Notes under the pieces: generated by a model
The model's input: the letters and a program-made list of their open reading frames with translations, nothing else
Told to the model about the DNA's origin: nothing
Databases searched by the model: none
Program-made: the position numbers and the translations under genes
Shown: piece by piece, positions 42,819 through 50,117 of the stretch
Layout: each line of letters starts with the position of its first letter
Position numbering within the stretch: position 1 is the first letter of the stretch
DNA from: Mariniphaga sp041687215
GTDB taxonomy: Bacteria; Bacteroidota; Bacteroidia; Bacteroidales; Prolixibacteraceae
Direction of reading: 5' to 3'
DNA length: 64,000 nt
Assembly: GCF_041687215.1 (NCBI RefSeq)
Contig: NZ_JAWLCI010000002.1
Coordinates: 124,001 to 188,000, forward strand

Positions 42819-43063
42819 GTATTTATAACTGGGAAAAAGAAACTTCTGAAAGAAAAACTTTCAAAAACCAGTTTGGAAAGGATAGCAACTGGAAAAGACC
42901 GGATTATGGGTTACAGGCCGGGGCCGGGGTGGAAATTCAAAATATTGTTTTAAAACTGCATTACAGTTACGGGTTGGCAAATATTTCGCAAATGAATTCA
43001 ATTACAGCTAAAAACAGGGCAATTGGATTGACGCTGGGCTATAAGTTTTTCACAAAGGATTAA
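42812..43063 (+). pseudogene. C-terminal fragment of an outer-membrane beta-barrel protein
   Basis: An open frame of 83 codons begins right after an in-frame stop, has no start codon, and ends at TAA 43061-43063. It reads FKNQFGKDSNWKRPDYGLQ, then GAGVEIQNIVLKLHYSYGL, then RAIGLTLGYKFF. The final strands are those of a PorT/OmpW-like barrel, where the protein ends in an aromatic-rich 'LGYKF' strand. The N-terminal part of the barrel is missing. I read it as the remains of a deleted gene. Confidence 0.65.
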
Positions 43064-43145
43064 GATACAGCACCAATGGAAATTACTAAATGTATGCTTC
43101 GCAACTTGCACCAAACATCAGCGGTATTTAGGGAGATCAAAAATA

Positions 43146-43176
43146 TTGCAAGTGACGTATTGAATTATTATATTTG
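43146..43176 (+). promoter_or_regulatory. Promoter of the toxin-antitoxin pair
   Basis: A -33 TTG (43146-43148) and a perfect -7 TATATTTG (43169-43176) are separated by 20 nt, matching the Bacteroidota housekeeping promoter. The antitoxin ATG is 22 nt downstream. Such modules are usually autoregulated by the antitoxin binding near the -7 box; no clear operator palindrome was identified. Confidence 0.65.
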
Positions 43177-43198
43177 TACGTAATATAATTTTCAGATT

Positions 43199-43450
43199 AT
43201 GGAAACCAAATTAACTTTAAGATTAAATGACAATGTTATTGAAAGAGCTAAAATTTATGCCCGAAGTCATAAAATCAGCCTTTCAAAAATGATTGAATCT
43301 TATCTTGACAGCATAACAAAACAAAATGAAAAGGAGAAAAAATTCTCCATTACTCCTCTTGTTGAGAGTTTAAGCGGTGTGATTGATTTGCCTGCTGATT
43401 TTGATTACAAAAAAGAGTATCGTGACTATTTGGAAGAAAAGTACAAATGA
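43199..43450 (+). CDS. DUF6364-family antitoxin (ribbon-helix-helix)
   Basis: 83 residues. The N-terminus KLTLRLNDNVIERAKIYARSHKISLSKMIESYLD is a ribbon-helix-helix DNA-binding fold, as in the DUF6364 antitoxin family. The C-terminal part (LVESLSGVIDLPADFDYKKEY) is the toxin-wrapping tail. It overlaps the PIN-domain gene by 4 nt (ATGA, 43447-43450). It should neutralise the toxin and repress the shared promoter. It is preceded by a good Bacteroidota promoter. Confidence 0.88.
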   Translation: METKLTLRLNDNVIERAKIYARSHKISLSKMIESYLDSITKQNEKEKKFSITPLVESLSGVIDLPADFDYKKEYRDYLEEKYK

Positions 43451-43863
43451 AAAAATTATTCGTTGATACAAACATTGTGATTGATTTATTATCAAGGAGA
43501 GAACCATTTTTTGAAAAAGCAGCAACTCTGTTTTCACTGGCAGACAAAAAACAAATTGAATTATCTGTATCATCTTTAACTTTTGCCAATACCAGTTATG
43601 CGTTATTGAGACAAATGGATTCGAACAAAGCGAAATCAATATTAAGAAAACTCAGATTGATAATGACAATTTTACCGTTAGATGATAAAATTGTTGGATT
43701 AGCTTTGAACGACGATACATTCTCAGATTTTGAGGATGGACTTCAATATTTTACAGCCATTGAAAACGGACAGGAATTGATTATTACCAGGAATTTAAAA
43801 GATTTTAAAGGTTCAAAAATTCCGGTAATGACCGCTAAACAATTTATTGAAACTATTGATTAA
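43447..43863 (+). CDS. PIN-domain ribonuclease toxin (VapC-like)
   Basis: 138 residues, one PIN domain. The N-terminal strand KKLFVDTNIVIDLLSRRE carries the first catalytic Asp (D7). SDFEDGLQYFTAIENG supplies the later acidic residues, and LIITRNLKDF is the conserved strand before the last acidic position. PIN toxins cleave RNA, often tRNA, with Mg2+ or Mn2+. It forms a type II toxin-antitoxin module with the overlapping DUF6364 gene. The pair is placed between two beta-barrel fragments, consistent with insertion into a decaying region. RNA target unknown. Confidence 0.9.
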   Translation: MKKLFVDTNIVIDLLSRREPFFEKAATLFSLADKKQIELSVSSLTFANTSYALLRQMDSNKAKSILRKLRLIMTILPLDDKIVGLALNDDTFSDFEDGLQYFTAIENGQELIITRNLKDFKGSKIPVMTAKQFIETID

Positions 43864-43877
43864 GGCCGGTTGCCAAT

Positions 43878-43926
43878 AAAAGGACTCTGAGCGGCGTGCA
43901 GCACCCAGCGATGAGTCCTTTTTATT
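43878..43926 (+). terminator. Hairpin after the toxin gene
   Basis: AAAAGGACTC (43878-43887) is the exact inverse of GAGTCCTTTT (43913-43922), with a GC-rich 25-nt loop and T residues after it. It begins 15 nt after the toxin stop and probably ends the toxin-antitoxin transcript. Confidence 0.6.
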
Positions 43927-44045
43927 ATAACCAAAGTTTGACAAATTATTTTAATTCCGATTATTTTGACCGTTTTGACGACTCCGCAAGAAAACATTAT
44001 GGATTTTCACTTTCGGTAGGATTAAAATATAGATTTTGGGGTTGA
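43911..44045 (+). pseudogene. C-terminal fragment of a second beta-barrel protein
   Basis: A 45-codon frame (ATG 43911, TGA 44043-44045) reads YYNQSLTNYFNSDYFDRFDD and ends HYGFSLSVGLKYRFWG. The alternating aromatic end strand is that of an outer-membrane barrel, but the strand count is far too small for a working protein. Its start overlaps the hairpin of the toxin gene, so the ATG is probably fortuitous. A strong terminator follows directly, as would be expected at the true end of a gene. Confidence 0.5.
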
Positions 44046-44047
44046 AA

Positions 44048-44083
44048 GGAACCGTTCTCTCCGAAAAAGAACGGTTCCCTTTA
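44048..44083 (+). terminator. Rho-independent terminator after the beta-barrel fragment
   Basis: An 11-bp perfect stem, GGAACCGTTCT (44048-44058) with AGAACGGTTCC (44068-44078), has a 9-nt loop and is followed by CTTT. It lies 2 nt after the stop of the barrel fragment. Confidence 0.75.
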
Positions 44084-44194
44084 GAAAACACAGAGTTTCT
44101 TGCCAAAGTCATGCCCATGCCGTGGGGACGTCAGAAACGCCAAACAATATCATGCCCATGGCGTTGGCGGATATTGTGGCACAGCAAGTTAGCT

Positions 44195-44294
44195 GTTTTT
44201 AGGTTTTTCATGCTCCGGCGAAAAAAACCAGGGTGTTTCTGTTGTGCCGATGTGTTTTTTTAGCAAAAGATTACTATTTTTAAAACCTAAAAAC
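44195..44294. repeat. 100-bp segment bounded by 13-bp inverted repeats
   Basis: GTTTTTAGGTTTT (44195-44207) is exactly inverted at 44282-44294 (AAAACCTAAAAAC). No coding content was seen between them. It could be a small MITE-like element or a long RNA hairpin. Confidence 0.4.
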
Positions 44295-44421
44295 CAAAAC
44301 ATGAACCTTTCCAACAAATATTGTTCAGTGGATTCGAAAAATATGAACAGACAAAAAAGTTGGGTGTAATTGAAGAAAGACAATGCAAGCAACATATTGA
44401 TAAATCATATAAAATATTCTT

Positions 44422-44970
44422 ATGGATATCGAGACTTCAAAAGTATTCATTGAAAATTGGCCCAATAATCCATGGTATAATGAATGGATACCAATTTCCA
44501 TTGCTATTATAGCATTAATAACATCGTTTATTTCTCTTTATTGGACAAGACAAGAATTTATAAAAAGCAGTAGGCCATATGTCTGGGCTTCTAACTATGG
44601 AGTAATTGATGCTGAGAAAAAAACAATTATTCCAATTCCTTTTCGGATTGGCTTTAGAGTTAAAAATACTCCAGCAAGGATAATTAGTCTCAATGTAGAA
44701 GTTAATTATAAATCTGATAAATTATTTACTCATACATTAAATAATATTGTTAGATTTCCAGATGAGTCTTCTGAATGGTCTTTTTCAATTGGGAAAAATG
44801 ATTTCGATAAAATTATGAGCCGACCAGATTCTGAAAAACCTAATTTGACCAGAACCATAATAATAGAATATTCTTCTTTGGGTGGTGGCAAAGTATATCG
44901 ATATGAATTACAACAAAAATATGAACCGACTGATAATCAATGGAGAGACACATTTGAAAAAGCAGATTAA
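44422..44970 (+). CDS. Membrane-anchored protein of unknown function
   Basis: 182 residues. One membrane helix near residues 24-42 (IPISIAIIALITSFISLYW) is followed by a positively charged stretch and a beta-rich soluble domain (FRIGFRVKNTPARIISLNVE; TRTIIIEYSSLGGGKVYRYE). The layout, a single N-terminal anchor with a small immunoglobulin-like domain, recurs in accessory proteins of unknown function. AT-rich codon use and flanking 13-bp inverted repeats (44360-44372, 44976-44988) suggest it arrived as a separate piece. I do not recognise the family. Confidence 0.75.
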   Translation: MDIETSKVFIENWPNNPWYNEWIPISIAIIALITSFISLYWTRQEFIKSSRPYVWASNYGVIDAEKKTIIPIPFRIGFRVKNTPARIISLNVEVNYKSDKLFTHTLNNIVRFPDESSEWSFSIGKNDFDKIMSRPDSEKPNLTRTIIIEYSSLGGGKVYRYELQQKYEPTDNQWRDTFEKAD

Positions 44971-45005
44971 AAAAACAACTACACCCAATCGAATAGCCCG
45001 CCCCA

Positions 45006-45086
45006 CCAGCAAACGCTGGCAGGGAGCACCTCTCTCACCAATCCGGTTACTCGGGACGGTTCGCCAAGTCGTCAGGAATACCCGAG
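45006..45086. other. GC-rich structured intergenic element
   Basis: The gap between two convergent genes holds CCAGC-AAAC-GCTGG (45006-45019) and, further on, CTCGGG (45050-45055) pairing with CCCGAG (45081-45086). It is much richer in G+C than the neighbouring gene. It may be a decayed mobile or REP-like element. No T tract marks it as a simple terminator. Confidence 0.4.
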
Positions 45087-45113
45087 GGACAATTTTCGCA
45101 AAACTCCATCCGG

Positions 45114-45635
45114 TTAAAAAATTAAACTCAGTGCCAAGTATTTCAGAAACAGTCCGAGTACACTGAAAATAACAAAATCTTTAAACCGGTATTTTAATAA
45201 CCCCGCTGCCAGGGCAATTACGGGCGACGATAACGGGAAAAAATTGAACACAAAAATGGTGAGGTTTCCGTACTTCTGAATGTACCGTTCAGCTTTCATA
45301 ATTCGTTTTTCGCCCACCAGCCTGGTTAGCGATTGCAGGCTGAAAAACAGCCCGATAATATAATCGATAAACTGTGCCGTTACTGCTGTAACAATGGCAA
45401 CCCAAATCAATTCCGTTTCGCGGTAATAGGAAAGGTAATAGACAAAAGCCATTTCAACCGGCATGAGAAGAAAAAACAGGTAACCCGAAAAGTGAACCAA
45501 TCCGAAGGAAGTGAGGCTTTGAGTGCGACCTTCGTACAACTCGCGGCCAATGGTAAACGAAAAAATGGCAATGGCAACAGCAGATGCAATTACAATGTAC
45601 AGGGCTTTATTCAGTTTTATTTTACCTAATCCCAT
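45114..45635 (-). CDS. VTT/DedA-like membrane protein
   Basis: 173 residues with four or five membrane helices. The C-terminal half, containing YIQKYGNLTIFVFNFFPLSS and ALAAGLLKYRFKDFVIFSV, matches the VTT (SNARE-associated/DedA) domain pattern 'KYG....F..RF.P......AG.......F'. Here the usual Arg is Asn (FNFFPL). DedA-type proteins are flippases for undecaprenyl phosphate or phospholipids and support membrane potential. Whether this short, divergent member keeps that role is uncertain. It is a single gene convergent with the 182-residue membrane protein. Confidence 0.75.
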   Translation of the reverse strand: MGLGKIKLNKALYIVIASAVAIAIFSFTIGRELYEGRTQSLTSFGLVHFSGYLFFLLMPVEMAFVYYLSYYRETELIWVAIVTAVTAQFIDYIIGLFFSLQSLTRLVGEKRIMKAERYIQKYGNLTIFVFNFFPLSSPVIALAAGLLKYRFKDFVIFSVLGLFLKYLALSLIF

Positions 45636-45877
45636 TTACTTCATTTTCACACGGTTTTGAATTCAATGGCCAAATAGTGGTTAAAACTAATTTTTTGTGA
45701 AAGGTAATAAAAATCTAATCGACAACTGTTTGGTTTTATTCGTTTACCACCGCTTGGGGGAAGGTGAACCGGAAAATCAAATAATTCCCTGAATTTGTTT
45801 TGCAAAAGCAGAAATTACACGCTTCGACTACGTTCCGGGTGGCATCCAGGAAAAAAAATCAATACGCCAACTTCCGG

Positions 45878-47716
45878 TTATTCCACGGTAACCGATTTGG
45901 CCAGGTTCCGGGGCTGATCAACGTTGCAACCCCGCAAAACGGCAATGTGGTAAGCCAGCAGTTGCAGCGGGATTACAGCAAGCAATGGCGCCAGCGCCGG
46001 GTGCGAACGCGGAATTTCGATAATATCGTTTGCCAGTTCTTTCAATCCGTCATCCCCTTCGCTAACAATGGCAATTACATTTCCCATCCGGGCTTTTACC
46101 TCCTGAATGTTGCTCACAATTTTCTCGTACCAGACATCGCGGGGCGCCACCACCACAACAGGCAGGTTGTCGTCCACCAGGGCAATAGGTCCGTGTTTCA
46201 TTTCGCCGGCAGCGTAACCTTCAGCATGAATATATGAAATCTCCTTCAGCTTCAACGCCCCTTCCAGCGCCACCGGGAACAAATACCCGCGGCCCAGATA
46301 GAGCGCATTTACAGCATCTTTATACTTTTCGGCCACTTTTTTTATCTGTTCGTTGTTTTGAAGAATCGTCCTTCCTTTTTCCGGAATTTCAGCCAGTTCT
46401 TTTACCAGCTCGCTGTACTCGGCGGAAGAAATGGTGCCTTTTGTTTTGGCCAGTTTGAGGGCAAAAAGAGTTAAAACTGTTACCTGGGCGGTAAATGCTT
46501 TGGTTGAAGCCACACCAACTTCAACGCCTGCATGGGTATAAACTCCCGCTTCGGTTTCGCGCGACAAAGTGGAACCCACCACGTTGCAAATTCCCAAAAC
46601 CAGTGCGCCCTTTTCCCGGGCCAGCCGCAAAGCAGCCAGCGTGTCGGCTGTTTCGCCACTCTGGCTGATTAGCAACACCACATCCTTTTTTCCCAGCACC
46701 GGTTTTCGGTAACGAAACTCTGAGGCGTATTCTACCTCCACAGGAATTTGCGCAAATTCTTCCAGCATGTATTCGGCAATCAGGGCTGCATGCCACGAAG
46801 TTCCGCACCCGATAATCACAATCCGTTCGGCTTCTGCCACACGGGGAAAAACATGAAGCAGCCCGCCCAGCACGATGTCGGAATATTCAGGTTTTAAACG
46901 GCCTTTAAACGTTTCTTCAATGGTTTGCGGTTGCTCATAAATTTCCTTCAGCATAAAATGTTCGAAATCGCCTTTTTCCATCTCCCCAATTTTCATATCA
47001 AGATTTGAAATGGTGAGCGAAACCGGACTGTTTTCAATATTTTTCAGGGTAAAATTATTTTTCTGAAGTATGGCCATGTCATTGTCGTTCAGGTAAACCA
47101 CATGGCTGGTAAATTCGGCAATGGGCGAAGCATCGCTGGCCACAAAATATTCTCCGTTTCCAAGCCCCACCACCAGCGGACTTCCTTTGCGGGCAACAAT
47201 CAGTTTATCTTTTTCATCGCGGCACAACACGGCAATTCCGTAAGCGCCAACTACTTTCGAAAGGGCCAGTTGAACAGCCATTTCTGCCGAAACTTCCTCG
47301 TTCTGGTTATAAAAATATTCTATCAGGTTGGCCAGCACTTCGGTATCAGTTTCACTGGAAAACTGAAATCCATGTGTTATCAAATCGGTTTTTAACTGCA
47401 TGTAGTTTTCAATGATTCCATTGTGAACAATCGAAAAATGCCCGTTCATAGACTGGTGAGGATGGGCATTTGCATCGCTGGGTTCGCCATGGGTAGCCCA
47501 GCGCGTGTGGCCAATTCCAACGTTTCCGCCGGCATTTTCACCAGCCACAAAATTTTCCAATCCGACAACTTTGCCCATTTTTTTAAACACGTTGAGGCTG
47601 CCGTTAAGCAAAGCCACGCCTGCCGAGTCGTATCCGCGGTATTCCAGTTTTTTCAATCCGCTAATCAGAATGGGGTATGCTTCTTTGTTTCCAATGTATC
47701 CTACTATTCCACACAT
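45878..47716 (-). CDS. glmS: Glutamine-fructose-6-phosphate aminotransferase (isomerizing)
   Basis: 612 residues. It makes glucosamine-6-phosphate from fructose-6-phosphate and glutamine, the entry to UDP-GlcNAc for peptidoglycan and LPS. The N-terminal Ntn glutaminase domain starts MCGIVGYIGN with C2 as nucleophile and holds HTRWATHGEPSDANAHPH. Two SIS domains follow, with GCGTSWHAALIAEYM, SQSGETADTLAALR and the C-terminal AEGYAAGEMKHGPIALVD. It ends PRNLAKSVTVE, the classic GlmS tail. No glmS ribozyme was seen upstream; a repeat-rich stretch is found there instead. It is followed upstream by the DUF4954 gene on the same strand. Confidence 0.97.
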   Translation of the reverse strand: MCGIVGYIGNKEAYPILISGLKKLEYRGYDSAGVALLNGSLNVFKKMGKVVGLENFVAGENAGGNVGIGHTRWATHGEPSDANAHPHQSMNGHFSIVHNGIIENYMQLKTDLITHGFQFSSETDTEVLANLIEYFYNQNEEVSAEMAVQLALSKVVGAYGIAVLCRDEKDKLIVARKGSPLVVGLGNGEYFVASDASPIAEFTSHVVYLNDNDMAILQKNNFTLKNIENSPVSLTISNLDMKIGEMEKGDFEHFMLKEIYEQPQTIEETFKGRLKPEYSDIVLGGLLHVFPRVAEAERIVIIGCGTSWHAALIAEYMLEEFAQIPVEVEYASEFRYRKPVLGKKDVVLLISQSGETADTLAALRLAREKGALVLGICNVVGSTLSRETEAGVYTHAGVEVGVASTKAFTAQVTVLTLFALKLAKTKGTISSAEYSELVKELAEIPEKGRTILQNNEQIKKVAEKYKDAVNALYLGRGYLFPVALEGALKLKEISYIHAEGYAAGEMKHGPIALVDDNLPVVVVAPRDVWYEKIVSNIQEVKARMGNVIAIVSEGDDGLKELANDIIEIPRSHPALAPLLAVIPLQLLAYHIAVLRGCNVDQPRNLAKSVTVE

Positions 47717-47734
47717 ATGAGTTGAATGTTAAAA

Positions 47735-47880
47735 GTTTAAAGTTTCAAGTTCCAGGTTTCAGGTTTCAGGTTTCAGGTTTCCCCGCTGCGCGGGATTAGT
47801 TCGCCCAACAATATTTGGTTCGTTGACCTCCCAAATATTGGGGCTCACTGAACGGGTTCCGGGTTCCGAGTTCGGAAAAA
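47735..47880. repeat. Tandem and palindromic repeat block between glmS and the DUF4954 gene
   Basis: Four perfect CAGGTTT units (47753-47780) follow degenerate AAGTTT words. Next comes a hairpin CCCGC-TGC-GCGGG, then an imperfect inverted repeat (CCCAACAATATTTGG with CCAAATATTGGGG, about 47804-47846). It ends in GGTTCCGGGTTCCGAGTTCGG. It looks like a composite of decayed interspersed repeats and occupies most of the gap. Confidence 0.6.
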
Positions 47881-47888
47881 ATATTGTA

Positions 47889-49916
47889 TTAATTTACTGT
47901 AACCGGTGAACTTTTTGTTTGTTTCATTCGCTGAATGAGTTCGTTGCCAAGCGCTTCCTTATTTTGCATGTGCACCTGAATGGCTTTTACCGTATCATTT
48001 TTTTCGAATTCGCCCCGAACCTGGGCAAAATCCAGCTCACGGGCGCCATTCTCCCCGTCAACGCCAAACCCGGTCATTTTGGCCATGGAAAATTCTTTTT
48101 TGGCATCTTCATATAATAACCGGTCAATTCCGAGCACACTCTCCTTCCATTTTTCAACAACAACAATCACATCCTGTGTGGTAAATTGGCTGATGCTTTT
48201 CCCATAAAATTCGCCAACCACATCGGCGGCCCAAGTCCATTCGTAATTGTAATAATTTTTATGAAGGGCAACCAAACCTGCATTCACCTCTTCAAGTGTG
48301 GTCATTTCACCGTTTTCAACCGATTTAAGCAAATTATCCAGCGCTTCAAACGGACAAATCAAACCCGATAAATCAACCCAACTCCCTTTTCCCAGTGAAG
48401 TATCCGGTTTTAATGTTTTCCATATATCATGGTCGGAAGTATAATTTTTTCCCTGTAAACGGGTAATGAGTGAATTGCCCAGAAATTTCCAGATGGCCAT
48501 TTCATACAACTGAATGCCACGGTCGAGCGCCCGTTTTTCAATTTTCATTTTATCGTAACTGTATTCGCTGGCAAATTCGCCTGAAGATTTGCGAATATCG
48601 ATAAGCTTTTTTCTGCCATTTAACATGCGATGGACGGTGTAGGGACTCAGCAGGTTAAAATTAATCAGGTCGAGCAGGTTGGAGTCCGTCCGGTTATCGC
48701 GCCGGGGCCATTTTTGCGAATCGCGCACCGTTCCAATACTTTTTAGATTGATGCCCGGCACCAGAATACTTTCGTCTTTGCTTTCAATCAGGTACGAAAA
48801 CGGAAAATCTGCCGTGTCGCAATGTTTGTAATGGCGGCCCATTACCAGCGAAAAAGCACCGATGTGCGAAGGCCAAAGCAAATACGAATCGCTGGTTGTT
48901 TTAGCACCGCGTTCCATAATTCCCTGATGAATGGGGCCCAGTTTATACAAATGGTTGCTTTGGTTTGACCCGCTTCCCGCGTTGAGAAACGAAAACATTC
49001 CGGCAATAAGCAACGTGGATTTATGATGCGTAACCGTGTAAGGTCCGGCAAAAACAGAGCAGGCCTCGCCATGAAATCCCTGGCAATTGGCAAAAAATAA
49101 AGAGTTGACAGCAGAGTAATGCTTGTCGAGAACACACCCCTGCCCTACAAAACTTTTGGAAATAAGTGTTGCGTCGGTAATTCGTGTACCCGAGCAAACA
49201 ATAAAGTCGTCCATAATTACTCCTTCCCCAATAACCACGGGGGCTTCGCGGGTGCTGTTAATGCTTCCGTTCTGAAGTTTTTTGGTACCGTCAATCGTGG
49301 TGGCAGGCCCTATTTTTACATTCAAAACCGTATTACAATTCAAAATTTTGGTGTGTGCGCCAATCGTTCCCTGACTGCTTTTTACTTTTTCGGTATAATC
49401 CTTCACCATATTTTTCAGGGCATCAATCAGGTTGGGACGGTGGCGGTAAAGCGCCAGCATATAAGCCACATGCGTTGACAAATAGTCGTACATGGGAATG
49501 GCACGTCCTCCACCCTCATTTATCGCTTCTACCATCACACCGTTACCAAAGGTTGCCTCACCGTCAACGGCAATGGTTGTTACATTATGAATAACAACCC
49601 CCTCTTCAATAATATAGTTGGCAATGTAACTGCGTACGTTGTGTATCAATGCATTTCTTCCCACTTCACAATTGTGAAGCCATGCGTTGTAAATGCCGGT
49701 ATGAAAAGTAATTCCACCAACAAGTTTCACCGAATGTTGAAAGCTGTTTAACCGGATATGGCCGGTAAATTTTACATTCTCAACGTGATCGGGACTAAAA
49801 TCGGAAGATACTTTTACAAGGTTCCAGTCGGTGGATGAACATCCCTGGTAAACCAGTTGCCCTATTTCGTCGTCGTGCAAGGGCCGGTAAAAATCGTTTT
49901 TTGATGTTGGAGTCAT
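47889..49916 (-). CDS. DUF4954-family protein with left-handed beta-helix
   Basis: 675 residues. The N-terminal half (about 60-320) is built from hexapeptide-type turns, for example CEVGRNALIHNVRSYIANYII, EGVVIHNVTTIAVDGEATFGNGV and AHTKILNCNTVLNVKIGP. These form a left-handed beta-helix like that of GlmU-type acyl/nucleotidyl transferases. The C-terminal part is helical and unrecognised. The family, which I recall as DUF4954, is typical of Bacteroidota; its biochemical role is unknown. It lies beside glmS, which may hint at amino-sugar metabolism, but a repeat block separates them. A textbook promoter stands just upstream. Confidence 0.85.
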   Translation of the reverse strand: MTPTSKNDFYRPLHDDEIGQLVYQGCSSTDWNLVKVSSDFSPDHVENVKFTGHIRLNSFQHSVKLVGGITFHTGIYNAWLHNCEVGRNALIHNVRSYIANYIIEEGVVIHNVTTIAVDGEATFGNGVMVEAINEGGGRAIPMYDYLSTHVAYMLALYRHRPNLIDALKNMVKDYTEKVKSSQGTIGAHTKILNCNTVLNVKIGPATTIDGTKKLQNGSINSTREAPVVIGEGVIMDDFIVCSGTRITDATLISKSFVGQGCVLDKHYSAVNSLFFANCQGFHGEACSVFAGPYTVTHHKSTLLIAGMFSFLNAGSGSNQSNHLYKLGPIHQGIMERGAKTTSDSYLLWPSHIGAFSLVMGRHYKHCDTADFPFSYLIESKDESILVPGINLKSIGTVRDSQKWPRRDNRTDSNLLDLINFNLLSPYTVHRMLNGRKKLIDIRKSSGEFASEYSYDKMKIEKRALDRGIQLYEMAIWKFLGNSLITRLQGKNYTSDHDIWKTLKPDTSLGKGSWVDLSGLICPFEALDNLLKSVENGEMTTLEEVNAGLVALHKNYYNYEWTWAADVVGEFYGKSISQFTTQDVIVVVEKWKESVLGIDRLLYEDAKKEFSMAKMTGFGVDGENGARELDFAQVRGEFEKNDTVKAIQVHMQNKEALGNELIQRMKQTKSSPVTVN

Positions 49917-49936
49917 GTTATCTGTTTTTGTGCAGT

Positions 49937-49967
49937 CAAATATAAGACAACTTCATCTTTAAACAAA
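49937..49967 (-). promoter_or_regulatory. Promoter of the DUF4954 gene
   Basis: On the minus strand, TTTG (49967-49964) and TATATTTG (49944-49937) are separated by 19 nt, an exact match to the Bacteroidota -33/-7 promoter. Transcription should start near 49930, just before the ATG at 49916. Confidence 0.75.
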
Positions 49968-50117
49968 CTTCCTAAACTTAACAAAAACCTGATTCAGCAA
50001 ATAATAAACCTAACATATAAAATTTATATTGTTATTTTTAAACTATTTATATAAAATAATTATATATCAAAAAATATGGATTTTAATCAGAATTCCTTAA
50101 TATATCCCAATTCTTCA

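Larger units (their letters stand above)
44046..44421. other. Non-coding stretch with hairpins and inverted repeats
   Basis: 376 bases without a convincing gene. It starts with the terminator at 44048-44083. Two copies of TCATGCCCATG (44109 and 44152) follow, the second inside an imperfect hairpin (GCCAAACAATATC with GATATTGTGGC). A 13-bp inverted repeat pair spans 44195-44294. The left copy of the repeat flanking the next gene is at 44360-44372. The 75-codon frame at 44036-44263 crosses these structures and is not supported. Confidence 0.5.

Noticed and set aside
44036..44263. 75-codon frame after the beta-barrel fragment
   Set aside because: It starts inside the barrel fragment, crosses a terminator and an inverted repeat, and has no family features.
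47717..47888. Possible glmS ribozyme or riboswitch
   Set aside because: The stretch upstream of glmS is made of short repeats and palindromes; no ribozyme core was recognised.
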